Source of the DNA: JAJFIE01 sp964344255 | GTDB taxonomy: Bacteria; Pseudomonadota; Alphaproteobacteria; Rhodospirillales; Casp-alpha2 | Reading direction: 5' to 3' | Assembly (NCBI GenBank): GCA_964344255.1 | Contig: CAYFMQ010000009.1 | Location: 70,712 to 134,711, forward strand | Length of the DNA stretch: 64,000 nucleotides | In this document: positions 17,826 to 26,127 of the stretch, piece by piece | How the letters are laid out: each line of letters starts with the position of its first letter | How positions within the stretch are numbered: the stretch's first letter is position 1 | Position numbers and translations under genes: made by a program | Notes under the pieces: model-generated | Databases searched by the model: none | What the model saw: only the letters and a program-made list of their open reading frames with translations | What the model was told of the DNA's origin: nothing

Positions 17826-19565
17826 TTATTTCTTGGCGACAACACTCTGCGGATTGAGATTGCCGATATTGCCGCTTTCGCTTCCAGCCGCTGGGTCGAT
17901 CATGGCATTGATCAGGGTCGGTTTGCCGGAATCGAGCGCCTCATTGACGGCGCGCTTCAGGTCATCTGGCGTTTTGGCGACAACACCGACGCCGCCGAAG
18001 GCCTCCATCATCATGTCATAACGGGCATCCTTGACGAACACGGTTGTCGCAACGTCTTCAATACCTTTGGGGCTTTCCTCGACGCCCCGGTAGATGCCGT
18101 TGTTATTGAAGATCACGATACAAACCGGAAGGTTGTAGCGGCAGATCGTTTCAACTTCCAGGCCGGAAAAACCGAAGGCGCTGTCGCCTTCGACGGCGAG
18201 CACGGGATGGCCGGTTTCCACCGCCGCGGCAATCGCGGAGCCCATGCCGACCCCCATGACGCCCCACGTTCCCACGTCGAGACGTTTACGCGGCTTGTGC
18301 ATGTCGATAACGGAGCGGGCCAGATCAAGGGTGTTAGCGCCCTCGTTGACCAGGATCGTCTCAGGCCGTTCCTTGATGATGACTTTCAAAGCCCCCAGGG
18401 CGGCATGATAGTCCATCGGCACATTGTTGTTCTGCAGCTTCGACGCCATGCGGGCGACGTTTGTTTCTTTCTTTTCGTTGACGGCGTCAGTCCATTCACT
18501 GGGAGGCAGTTGCCAGTCATCGCCCATGGCCTCGACGATGGCCGAAGCGGAGGAGCCGATGTCCCCGACGACCGGGGCGGCGATTTCGACGTTGCTGTCC
18601 ATTTCCCTGGGCTCAATGTCGAGCTGAATGAATTTGGTTGAGTGTGGCTCACCCCACTGCTTGCCTTTACCATGTGAAAGCAGCCAGTTAAGACGCGCGC
18701 CGACCATCATCACCACGTCGCTTTCCTTCAGGACCAGCGACCGGGCCGCGGAAGCGCACTGGGGATGATCATCCGGCAACAGCCCCTTGGCCATGCTCAT
18801 GGGAAGGTAAGGAATACCGCTCTTCTCAACCAGCGCCCGGACGGCGTCGTCAGCCTGGGCGTAAGCGGCGCCCTTGCCGAGAATGATGAGCGGCTTCTTG
18901 GCGCCCTTCATGACATCAATGGCGCGTTCGACGGCGCTGGACGCCGGAATCTGGGCCGGGGCGGGATCGATAACCTGAACCAGCGACTTGGCGCCCTCTG
19001 CCGCGTCCATGACCTGGCCCAGCAATGCGCCGGGAATATCAAGGTACACGCCGCCGGGCCGGCCGGAAACGGCGGAGCGGATGGCGCGGGCAAGGCCGAT
19101 GCCGATATCTTCCGCATGCAATATCCGGTAAGCCGCCTTGCAGAGCGGCTTGGCAATGGCCAACTGGTCCATCTCTTCGTAATCGCCCTGCATCAGGTCG
19201 ACGATTTCGCGCTCCGACGAACCGCTGATGAGAATCATCGGCCAGCAGTTGGTCGTAGCATGCGACAGCGCCGTCAGGCCGTTCAGGAAGCCGGGGGCCG
19301 AAACCGTCAGGCAGACACCCGGTTTCTTCGTCAGGAAACCGGCAATCGCCGCGGCGTTGCCCGCATTTTGCTCATGGCGGAAAGACAGGACGCGAATCCC
19401 GGCTGCTTGGGCCATGCGGCCCAAATCGGTAACCGGTATGCCGGGAACACCGTAGATCGTGTTAAGCCCGTTCAGTTTAAGCGCATCAATGAGCAGATGA
19501 AATCCATCCGTCAATTCAGCGGCGGCATCTTCATTCGGCGAGAGGTCTGCAGCAGCTTCAGCCAT
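17826..19565 (-). CDS. oxc: oxalyl-CoA decarboxylase
   Basis: 579 aa thiamine diphosphate enzyme. N-terminal Pyr domain has YGVPGIPVTDLGR and RHEQNAGNAAAIAGF with the catalytic Glu replaced-by-pattern typical of Oxc; the C-terminal PP domain has VEGDSAFGFSGLEVETICR then FNNNGIYRG, the GDx(n)NN ThDP/Mg site as in Oxalobacter Oxc. It converts oxalyl-CoA to formyl-CoA and CO2 in the cytosol. It is the first gene of the minus-strand unit oxc-frc-formyltransferase-fhs. Two TGGTATACCA-like sites lie within 90 bases upstream of its ATG. Confidence 0.95.
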   Translation of the reverse strand: MAEAAADLSPNEDAAAELTDGFHLLIDALKLNGLNTIYGVPGIPVTDLGRMAQAAGIRVLSFRHEQNAGNAAAIAGFLTKKPGVCLTVSAPGFLNGLTALSHATTNCWPMILISGSSEREIVDLMQGDYEEMDQLAIAKPLCKAAYRILHAEDIGIGLARAIRSAVSGRPGGVYLDIPGALLGQVMDAAEGAKSLVQVIDPAPAQIPASSAVERAIDVMKGAKKPLIILGKGAAYAQADDAVRALVEKSGIPYLPMSMAKGLLPDDHPQCASAARSLVLKESDVVMMVGARLNWLLSHGKGKQWGEPHSTKFIQLDIEPREMDSNVEIAAPVVGDIGSSASAIVEAMGDDWQLPPSEWTDAVNEKKETNVARMASKLQNNNVPMDYHAALGALKVIIKERPETILVNEGANTLDLARSVIDMHKPRKRLDVGTWGVMGVGMGSAIAAAVETGHPVLAVEGDSAFGFSGLEVETICRYNLPVCIVIFNNNGIYRGVEESPKGIEDVATTVFVKDARYDMMMEAFGGVGVVAKTPDDLKRAVNEALDSGKPTLINAMIDPAAGSESGNIGNLNPQSVVAKK

Positions 19566-19593
19566 TTTTCCACGTCCTCAAATCATCATGGTA

Positions 19594-19604
19594 TTGGTAT
19601 ACGA
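19594..19604. promoter_or_regulatory. partial GntR-type operator upstream of oxc
   Basis: TTGGTATACGA, about 30 bases before the oxc start, differs by one base from the perfect palindrome TGGTATACCA found 40 bases further upstream and before tctC. Probably a second, weaker site for the same regulator. Confidence 0.45.
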
Positions 19605-19643
19605 CGCGGATAAACTCCCCTGTTTCTCCGCTTTTCTTCTCTG

Positions 19644-19653
19644 TGGTATACCA
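19644..19653. promoter_or_regulatory. perfect palindromic operator TGGTATACCA upstream of oxc
   Basis: A perfect 10-base palindrome about 80 bases upstream of the oxc ATG. FCD-type GntR regulators commonly bind TNGTATACNA-like sites, and a gntR gene lies 3.6 kb away. The identical palindrome occurs at 23116 upstream of tctC, supporting a shared regulator. Confidence 0.65.
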
Positions 19654-19748
19654 TACACCAAACACCAAAATAAGCAATCTCCAATCGGAGTATTTTGCTG
19701 TTTTTCGTGATTCTCCTACCCTTTTATCGCGTGCTCGCTACCCGGGCT

Positions 19749-21251
19749 TTAAGAGAAAAACCGCTTCTTCACGATCTTGAACACCGGGAACAGCATGAGC
19801 AGGATCGCCAGGGCGATAATTATGCCCGAAATCGGCCGGTCGACAAACGTCATCATGTCACCCTGGGAGGCCAGCAGCGACTGGCGGAAGGAGCGCTCAG
19901 CCAGGGGACCGAGAACGATCGACAGAACCGCAGGGGCGACCGGATAGTTCAGCTTCCTGAGCAGGTAGGCGACCACGCCAAACAGCAGCATCAACCAGAC
20001 ATCGTGCAGCGTCTGTGTCGGGGCATAGCCGCCAACGATGCACAGAACGAAAATCAACGGCGCAAGAATGGTGAACTTGATCGTCAGAATCTTCGCGAAA
20101 ACGGGAATGGCGAACAGGTTGAGCACAACCGTCACAACATTGGCGATGTAGAGGCTACCGATCAGACTCCAGACAAAGTCAGGATGTTCCGTAAACAGCA
20201 AGGGCCCGGGACGGAGACCCCAGATGATCATGCCGCCAAGCAGAATGGCCGTTGTCGGCGAACCGGGAATGCCCAGGGTGATCATCGGCAGCATGGAACC
20301 GGTAGAAGCCGCGTTGTTTGCCGATTCAGGGGCTGCAACGCCCGCCGGGTTGCCCTTACCGAAGGAATCCGGATCTTTCGAGAATGTCTTTGCCAGGCCA
20401 TAGGCCATCAGCGACCCGGGCGTGGCGCCGGCCGCCGGCAACGTTCCCACGAAAAATCCAATGAGACTGCCAAGCACAGTCGTGGAGAAATACCTGAAGG
20501 TTTCCCCGATATTCTTGATCATCGTCCTGAACGTGGTCTTCACCCGCTGAACCATGACATCGCCTTCTGTCTGTTCCAGCGTCCACAGGATTTCACCGAT
20601 GCCATAGATACCGATCGCGAGGACCAGGAAATTAACCCCGTGGAAGAAACCGGGCAGGTCGAAAAAGATCAGCCGGGGTTTGCCCGAGATGATGTCAAGG
20701 CCGACCGCCGCAAGCACAAAACCGATCAGGATGGAAAAGATCGTCTTCGGAATGTCGTCACCGGAAAGGCCGATAAAGGTGGCGAAAGCCAGGACCATGA
20801 GGGCGAATTCCTCCGGCGGGCCGAATTTGAGCGCGAACTCGGCAAGCGGCGGTGCAAACAGGGTGAACAGAACGACGGAGATCGTTCCGCCGAAGAACGA
20901 CGCCACGGCCGCTGCCGTCAGCGCCTTGTCCGCTTGGCCCTTCATGGCAAGCGGCCGGCCGTCGAACACCGTCGCCACGGCCGTTGAGGCCCCTGGTATC
21001 CCGAGCGTTACCGAGCTGATGGCGCCTCCATACATGGCGCCGTAATAGATTGCCGCCAGAAAGATGATGGCGGCGCTGGGCGGCACCAGAAACGTAACAG
21101 GAAGTAGGATTGCAACGCCGTTAACAGACCCGAGTCCCGGCAAGGCGCCGACGAGAAGGCCAAGGGCACATCCGACAACCAGCATGATCAGGTTCGTCGG
21201 CTCCATCGCATGCGCGAGACCACTCATGAGAGGTATGAGAATTGTTTCCAT
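19749..21251 (-). CDS. tctA: tripartite tricarboxylate transporter, TctA large membrane subunit
   Basis: 500 aa, family-typical length, with about 12 membrane segments. Diagnostic TctA stretches are VGALPGLGSVNGVAILLP near residue 36, YGGAISSVTLGIPG near 75 and FFVGTLPAAGATPGSLMAYG near 265, the repeated Gly/Pro-rich loops that line the substrate path. It forms the inner-membrane carrier with TctB and uses a periplasmic TctC. It is the last gene of tctC-tctB-tctA. Placement between oxc and the shared GntR regulator suggests the cargo is oxalate or a related dicarboxylate; that is inference. Confidence 0.93.
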   Translation of the reverse strand: METILIPLMSGLAHAMEPTNLIMLVVGCALGLLVGALPGLGSVNGVAILLPVTFLVPPSAAIIFLAAIYYGAMYGGAISSVTLGIPGASTAVATVFDGRPLAMKGQADKALTAAAVASFFGGTISVVLFTLFAPPLAEFALKFGPPEEFALMVLAFATFIGLSGDDIPKTIFSILIGFVLAAVGLDIISGKPRLIFFDLPGFFHGVNFLVLAIGIYGIGEILWTLEQTEGDVMVQRVKTTFRTMIKNIGETFRYFSTTVLGSLIGFFVGTLPAAGATPGSLMAYGLAKTFSKDPDSFGKGNPAGVAAPESANNAASTGSMLPMITLGIPGSPTTAILLGGMIIWGLRPGPLLFTEHPDFVWSLIGSLYIANVVTVVLNLFAIPVFAKILTIKFTILAPLIFVLCIVGGYAPTQTLHDVWLMLLFGVVAYLLRKLNYPVAPAVLSIVLGPLAERSFRQSLLASQGDMMTFVDRPISGIIIALAILLMLFPVFKIVKKRFFS

Positions 21252-21325
21252 TACTTAACGCCTCACTCAAAAACCTGAGCCAACAATTCCGGCCGGCCCT
21301 TCGTTGTTTGTTTCAACACCCTAAA

Positions 21326-21829
21326 TCAGTACATCAGGTCATAGATTGGATAGAACAGCGGCTCGGAGATTCCCTTTGGCAGGGGAATTGTCAGCGCCCA
21401 TTCGAAGAACAGAAAGACGACAATTGGCACAAGCACCGTCAACAGGATAGACAACAGCCAGGAATGCCCGCCCATGATTCGTATGAAAAAGAACATAAAA
21501 GCGAACAGGGAAATATAGATTCCGATAAAGTGCGTTCCGAGCAGCATCACCGCCAACGCGGCAACCGTTATACCGACGAACTTGGCCGACGTCTTTGAGA
21601 CATATTGCTCGTTGGAGTTGGATTCAGGCGTCTTGCGCATGACCCAGCGAATAATGATCGCTATACAGGAGAGCAGCATGCCGGCAGACAGCCAGAACGG
21701 CCAGGCCCCCGCCCCCGGTCCAGATCCCTGAACCCAGCCAATATTCAGCTCGGCGCTCTTTACCATCAAGGCAACGGAAGCTAGAGCCAGGATAACAGCA
21801 AGCAACAGTTCAGCATGCCGGACAGTCAT
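21326..21829 (-). CDS. tctB: tripartite tricarboxylate transporter, TctB small membrane subunit
   Basis: 167 aa with four hydrophobic segments and the family arrangement: the first helix holds LLLAVILALASVALM, then W-x-G-x-G-A-W-PFW (GPGAGAWPFWLSAGML) which is typical of TctB. ATG 21829 is chosen because GGGAGG lies about 8 bases upstream; a TTG could start 7 codons earlier. It is 74 bases ahead of tctA and follows tctC after a strong hairpin. Confidence 0.9.
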   Translation of the reverse strand: MTVRHAELLLAVILALASVALMVKSAELNIGWVQGSGPGAGAWPFWLSAGMLLSCIAIIIRWVMRKTPESNSNEQYVSKTSAKFVGITVAALAVMLLGTHFIGIYISLFAFMFFFIRIMGGHSWLLSILLTVLVPIVVFLFFEWALTIPLPKGISEPLFYPIYDLMY

Positions 21830-21873
21830 CGAACGACCTCCCAAACCCAAGGATTAAAAAAATTAAAGAAACA

Positions 21874-21909
21874 GATAAAATTGGCGAGGGTGTTTTACAC
21901 CCCCGCCAA
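21874..21909 (-). terminator. attenuating hairpin between tctC and tctB
   Basis: On the minus strand a 12-bp stem (TTGGCGGGGGTG with CACCCTCGCCAA, one G-U pair) and a five-base loop is followed by TTTTATC. This is intrinsic-terminator-like, placed just after the tctC stop. It would let the binding protein be made in excess of the two membrane subunits. Confidence 0.7.
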
Positions 21910-21922
21910 CATCAGAATGGTC

Positions 21923-22930
21923 TTATTCAGCAGACAACGCTGCGGCACCGACCTGGTTGATCAGGTCTTCGTGACGCTTCAACTGCTCAGCATGGAAGGC
22001 AGCGAGATCGTCGCCGGCCACCCATTCGTCACAGAAAATACCGTCGTCCTTACAGAAGGTCTGCCACTCGTCGCCGTGGAAAACCTTGCTGAACAGGTCA
22101 ATGTACCAGTCCTGAGCTTCCTTGGACATGCCCGGAGGGCCATTGAAGGAACGCTGCATGAAGTAAACGATGTCGTGACCCATTTCTTTCATGGTCGGGA
22201 CATCCGGATACAGTTCCATGCGTTCAGGCGTGAACTGAACCAGCGGCTTGGACTTGCCAGCGCGCCAGAATTCGTTCTGTTCGGCAGGGTTGTTGACCGT
22301 GGAATTGATGTGGTTGCCGATCAGGTTCTTGGCAACCGTGCCACCGCCCGGGAAGGGGATGTAGGTCACGTCGAAACCGAATGCGGCTTCCATCATAGCC
22401 GTCAGGATGGAATCTTCCTGGCCCTTACCGGTGCCACCCATCTTCCAGTCCTTGCCGGCGGCCTTAACGGCAGCAACGTATTCGTCAAGGTTGTTGATGT
22501 CCGTGCGGTCGGTGTTCACCCACAGCAGGAAGGTATCAAGCGCCATGCGGCCAATCGGCGTGAACTTAAGCGGATCGACGCCCAGTTCTTTCTGGATGAT
22601 CGGCGTGGTGTAGAAGCTGTTGAGGGTGATCATAACCGTGTGGTTGTCACCTTCTTTATCCTTCAGATAACGAAGGGCTTCAGCGCCGGAACCGCCCGGC
22701 TTGTTGATCGGGATTAATGGCCGGGGCGACATATCGTTCTTCTGGATAATGCCCTGGATCAAACGAGCCATCTGGTCAGCGCCACCACCGGTGCCGGCCA
22801 TGATGATAAGCTCAATGGGTTTTTTCGGCTCCCAGGCTTTCGCATCACTGGTAACGGCGGACGAAATCGTCATGCCGAGACCGACTGCTGCAGCAAGCCC
22901 GAGACCGAGCAATTTTTTTCCGAGTTTCAT
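21923..22930 (-). CDS. tctC: tripartite tricarboxylate transporter, TctC periplasmic binding protein
   Basis: 335 aa with a signal peptide (KLGKKLLGLGLAAAVGLGMTIS, cleavage near SDA at residue 30). The mature start WEPKKPIELIIMAGTGGGADQMAR matches the Bug/TctC family ligand loop, and NKPGGSGAEALRYL is the second conserved loop. These proteins bind carboxylates and deliver them to TctAB. The 5' leader holds a long stem-loop just before the AGGGAGAG ribosome site, and a TGGTATACCA palindrome lies about 185 bases upstream of the start. Ligand is unproven; gene context favours oxalate or a related acid. Confidence 0.92.
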   Translation of the reverse strand: MKLGKKLLGLGLAAAVGLGMTISSAVTSDAKAWEPKKPIELIIMAGTGGGADQMARLIQGIIQKNDMSPRPLIPINKPGGSGAEALRYLKDKEGDNHTVMITLNSFYTTPIIQKELGVDPLKFTPIGRMALDTFLLWVNTDRTDINNLDEYVAAVKAAGKDWKMGGTGKGQEDSILTAMMEAAFGFDVTYIPFPGGGTVAKNLIGNHINSTVNNPAEQNEFWRAGKSKPLVQFTPERMELYPDVPTMKEMGHDIVYFMQRSFNGPPGMSKEAQDWYIDLFSKVFHGDEWQTFCKDDGIFCDEWVAGDDLAAFHAEQLKRHEDLINQVGAAALSAE

Positions 22931-22948
22931 ATTTCTCTCCCTTTAGTG

Positions 22949-22996
22949 GTCAGCGGTCTTGTAATGATCCCGGTGAATTCCGGGGGAGCCGCTGAC
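22949..22996 (-). other. stem-loop in the tctC 5' leader
   Basis: GTCAGCGG and CCGCTGAC form an outer 8-bp stem; CCCGG and CCGGG form an inner stem around GAATTC-like sequence. On the transcript it ends about 20 bases before the tctC ATG, right before the ribosome site AGGGAGAG. It may stabilise the mRNA or gate translation. No known riboswitch class is recognised. Confidence 0.45.
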
Positions 22997-23115
22997 TGAA
23001 ACCTCAGTTTATCGATTGCGGTTGTTATCGGAAGGGTCCGATGTTCCTGTCGCCGTAAATTGCGATCTTTTTATCGGGGTGAGTTAAATTTTCTTATTTC
23101 ACCAACGTTGGCATA

Positions 23116-23125
23116 TGGTATACCA
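23116..23125. promoter_or_regulatory. perfect palindromic operator TGGTATACCA upstream of tctC
   Basis: Identical to the palindrome before oxc (19644). It is preceded by TTGGCATA, which looks like a second half site. Position about 185 bases before the tctC start and 170 bases after the gntR stop. Confidence 0.65.
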
Positions 23126-23293
23126 GAGTTTGTAATAGTAGAGAAGAATAAATCGCAGGGCAATGGAATTTTTTGGGGATATCTAGTTTTGCCGTACCTG
23201 GTCGCAACAGAATTTCACACAAATACCCCTCTGCTGACGGCGGGGCAAGGTTTATCCGCGCCAGCACGATCTGGCTGTGGCTTCTGCTGCTTC

Positions 23294-23977
23294 CTATTCG
23301 AGATAGGTCACGGTCTTGGCAACATGGTCCGCCAGGTTAAGGGCATGGTCTCTCACCAGATGCTCCGCTTCATCCGCATCCCGGCGCTCAAGGGCCTCAA
23401 TGATATGCATATGGTCAATGATGGATTGTTCGACACGGTCCGATTCAGAAATGGTCCGCGCCCGGATACCGCGGATATGCATAAAGATATTGTCAGCCGT
23501 TTCCACCAGCAGTTTGCATCGTCCCATCTCGACGATGGACTGGTGAAACCGGATATTGGCGTCCGAGTACTCGTCGATATGGGCTTTGACCTCTCCATCA
23601 TCAAAAGTGGAAAAGATCGTTCTGAGAGAAGAAATCTCCTCATCCGTCGCACGCTCGGTTACCAGACGCGCCGCCATGCTTTCCAATGCAGCCCACAATA
23701 TGATCATTTCCATGATCTCGGCCTTGGTCTTGCGAACGATATAGACCCCCTTGCGCGGAACAATCCTCACAAAACCTTCCTGTTCAAGGCGGGCCAGCGC
23801 CTCGCGGATTGGCGTGCGCGATGTGGCGAGTTGGTCGGAAAGCTGGCGTTCATCAAGACGAAGGTTCACACCTTCCTCATAAATGTTCATGGCATTAATG
23901 GCCTGCTTGAGCGATGCGTAAATACGCTCTTTAAGGCTGAAGTTCGTGTCGATCGGATCGACCTTGAATTCTCCCAC
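23294..23977 (-). CDS. GntR-family transcriptional regulator (FadR/FCD subfamily)
   Basis: 227 aa. The N-terminal winged helix contains LDERQLSDQLATSRTPIREALARLEQEGFV, the classical GntR recognition helix region (about residues 40-70), followed by RKGVYIV. The all-helical FCD domain has the metal/acid-binding residues in DANIRFHQSIV, HMHIIEALERRD and DHALNLADH. FCD regulators sense small carboxylic acids. GTG start with AAGGGGAG upstream. It sits between the transporter and the formate dehydrogenase, and TGGTATACCA-like palindromes flank the units it could control. Confidence 0.92.
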   Translation of the reverse strand: MGEFKVDPIDTNFSLKERIYASLKQAINAMNIYEEGVNLRLDERQLSDQLATSRTPIREALARLEQEGFVRIVPRKGVYIVRKTKAEIMEMIILWAALESMAARLVTERATDEEISSLRTIFSTFDDGEVKAHIDEYSDANIRFHQSIVEMGRCKLLVETADNIFMHIRGIRARTISESDRVEQSIIDHMHIIEALERRDADEAEHLVRDHALNLADHVAKTVTYLE

Positions 23978-24408
23978 GAAAACTCTCCCCTTATTTATCG
24001 TTCTTCTATCCCTGCAAAGGGGACATTTCTATCTGCATTTGCTGATCGCAAGCCATTGGAAATTTGGCCAATCAGGCAGTCATTACTTTGTTATTCAATA
24101 ATAAATAGACGATATTGCCCTCCTTTGTCCAATATTGGTATGCCAAGACCCACAAACTCCTTCTGTATATGCCATTCAGATTTTCATGGAATTTGCCCGC
24201 AACCGGCACTAACTGAGCATTCAGGACGCCGCGGGAACATTGGAGGTCGGCTCCAATGATAGTTGAACCATATTGTCTGTTGTATTCTTTCATCGATAAT
24301 TTCTTGTAGTTTAATTTTTTTTATTTTTAAGAAACACACTCAGATTTTGAAGAAGACAAAATTCAGACAGTGCAAACGAAGATGCGGATCAAGGGGTAGT
24401 CATAAATA
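23978..24408. other. 431-base divergent control region between gntR and formate dehydrogenase
   Basis: No convincing gene; a 73-codon minus frame at 24072-24293 has no family resemblance and poor composition. The region carries a TTGGTATGCCAA site at 24135 and a long AT-rich stretch near 24290-24335, consistent with promoters for gntR on one side and fdsGB on the other. AAGGGG lies before the fdsGB ATG. Confidence 0.6.
24135..24146. promoter_or_regulatory. GntR-type operator TTGGTATGCCAA between gntR and fds
   Basis: A near-perfect 12-base dyad (TTGG-TATG-CCAA) related to TGGTATACCA. It is about 160 bases before the gntR start and 260 before the formate dehydrogenase start, so it may serve autoregulation and formate dehydrogenase control. 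Confidence 0.5.
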
Positions 24409-26127
24409 ATGAGTGAGTCACACGAAACTTCCCGGGAAACACAAACCAGGCGAATTCATCCCGGTTCCGGCAGGAGAAAGGCGCCTGTCTTCAACAAGGG
24501 ACGGCAGACGAACCCTGAAGCCCTTTCGGATATCAGGGAACTGTTAGGTGACCGTCCCCGGCGCCGTGACCTGTTGATCGAACACCTTCACCTGATCCAG
24601 GACAAGTACGGACACCTGTCCGCGGCCCATTTGCAGGCCCTGGCAGATGAAATGCAGCTTTCCATGACGGAGGTTTATGAAGTCGCTTCGTTTTATGCCC
24701 ATTTCGATATCGTCCGTGAAGGGGAAACCCCACCCGCTCCTGTTACGATAAGAGTTTGTGACTCGCTGAGTTGCGAAATGGCCGGGTCGGTCAAACTGAT
24801 GGAGGAGCTCGCTGCGGAAGCCGCAAGTTATATTCGCGTCGTTCGGGCGCCCTGTATGGGACGTTGCGACAAGGCTCCCGTTGCAGAAGTCGGCCATAAC
24901 CATGTTTGCAACGCCGATGTCTCCGGGCTCCTGGAAACGGCGGCGGCGCGGGAACTGCATCCCCACACGCCTGACTTCGTCTCTTTCGAGGAATACACCA
25001 TGAATGGCGGCTACGGCCTGTTACGCGCTTGCATGGCCCGGGAACGCAGCACGGACGAACTTGTGAAGATCATGGAGGATTCCGGCCTGCGCGGTTTGGG
25101 CGGCGCCGGTTTCCCCTCGGGTCTGAAATGGAAGATCGTCCGCCAACAGCCAAAACCGCGCCTGTTCGCCATCAATGGCGACGAAGGCGAGCCCGGCACG
25201 TTCAAGGACCGGCACTATCTGGAAACCAATCCGCACCAGTTTCTTGAAGGCGCGCTTATCGCCGCCTGGACTTGTGAGATTGAGACGATCTATATCTACA
25301 TCCGTGACGAATACCCCGCCATCCGCGAATTACTGGAACGGGAAATTGCCCGCCTGCAGGCCGAGGGCCTGACCGGCGACATCGGCATCGAGGTTCGCCG
25401 CGGCGCCGGCGCCTATATATGCGGTGAAGAATCGGCGATGATCGAATCCATCGAAGGGAAGCGCGGCCTGCCCCGCAACCGCCCCCCCTTCCCGTCCGAG
25501 CGTGGTCTTTTCCAGAAGCCCACCCTGACCCACAACATCGAAACCATCTATTGGGTGCGCGACATCATCGAAAAAGGCGCGGATTGGTTCACCTCCCAGG
25601 GCAAGGGTGAATCAAAAGGCTTCCGTTCCTTCTCCGTCTCCGGGCGGGTCAGGGAACCGGGCGTGAAGCTGGCCCCTGCCGGCATAACCGTCCAGGAACT
25701 GATCGACGACTATTGCGGCGGCATGGCGGACGGCCACACCTTCAAGGCCTACCTGCCGGGCGGCGCTTCCGGCGGCATCCTGCCGGCCTCCATGGCCGAT
25801 ATTCCGCTTGACTTCGGTGGCGAGCTGGCCGAGCGCGGATGCTTTGTCGGCAGCCATGCGGTTGTCATTCTTTCCGACGCAGACAATATGAAAGATGTTG
25901 CCCTCAACCTAATGCGTTTCTTCGAAGATGAAAGCTGTGGACAGTGTACGCCGTGCCGCAACGGAACGACCAAAGCCGTACAGCTGATGTCACAGGACAA
26001 ATGGGACACTGAATTGTTGAATGAGTTGAAGACCGTGATGATGGACGCTTCTATTTGCGGCCTCGGACAGGCTGCACCGAACCCCATGCTGTGCGTCATG
26101 AAATTCTTCCCGGAGGAAGTGCAATGA
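24409..26127 (+). CDS. fdsGB: NAD-dependent formate dehydrogenase, fused gamma-beta (NuoE-NuoF-like) subunit
   Basis: 572 aa. Residues about 35-165 are a thioredoxin-like [2Fe-2S] domain as in NuoE/FdsG: CDSLSC and, 39 residues on, CMGRC. The rest is NuoF/FdsB-like: GLGGAGFPSGLKW for FMN, RRGAGAYICGEESA for NAD/FMN, and CGQCTPCRNGT with a later Cys (ICGLGQ) for a [4Fe-4S] cluster. It passes electrons from the catalytic subunit to NAD+. Gamma and beta are separate genes in Rhodobacter and Cupriavidus; here they are one chain. The stop overlaps the alpha-subunit start by ATGA. Divergent from gntR. Confidence 0.92.
   Translation: MSESHETSRETQTRRIHPGSGRRKAPVFNKGRQTNPEALSDIRELLGDRPRRRDLLIEHLHLIQDKYGHLSAAHLQALADEMQLSMTEVYEVASFYAHFDIVREGETPPAPVTIRVCDSLSCEMAGSVKLMEELAAEAASYIRVVRAPCMGRCDKAPVAEVGHNHVCNADVSGLLETAAARELHPHTPDFVSFEEYTMNGGYGLLRACMARERSTDELVKIMEDSGLRGLGGAGFPSGLKWKIVRQQPKPRLFAINGDEGEPGTFKDRHYLETNPHQFLEGALIAAWTCEIETIYIYIRDEYPAIRELLEREIARLQAEGLTGDIGIEVRRGAGAYICGEESAMIESIEGKRGLPRNRPPFPSERGLFQKPTLTHNIETIYWVRDIIEKGADWFTSQGKGESKGFRSFSVSGRVREPGVKLAPAGITVQELIDDYCGGMADGHTFKAYLPGGASGGILPASMADIPLDFGGELAERGCFVGSHAVVILSDADNMKDVALNLMRFFEDESCGQCTPCRNGTTKAVQLMSQDKWDTELLNELKTVMMDASICGLGQAAPNPMLCVMKFFPEEVQ

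Larger units (their letters stand above)
22931..23293. other. 363-base intergenic region between tctC and gntR
   Basis: No gene is supported here. The part next to tctC holds a structured leader (22949-22996). The part near 23100-23130 holds TTGGCATA followed directly by the palindrome TGGTATACCA, so the tctC promoter probably lies around it. The stretch 23126-23290 shows nothing clear. Confidence 0.6.

Noticed and set aside
19695..20987. 430-codon plus-strand frame antisense to tctA
   Set aside because: Product is a Glu/Arg/Asp-rich low-complexity string typical of the reverse of a membrane-protein gene.
23060..24259. 399-codon plus-strand frame over gntR
   Set aside because: Overlaps the GntR gene and its control region; no domain is visible.
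24072..24293. 73-codon minus-strand frame between gntR and fdsGB
   Set aside because: No conserved features, atypical composition and no convincing ribosome site; the region looks like a control region.
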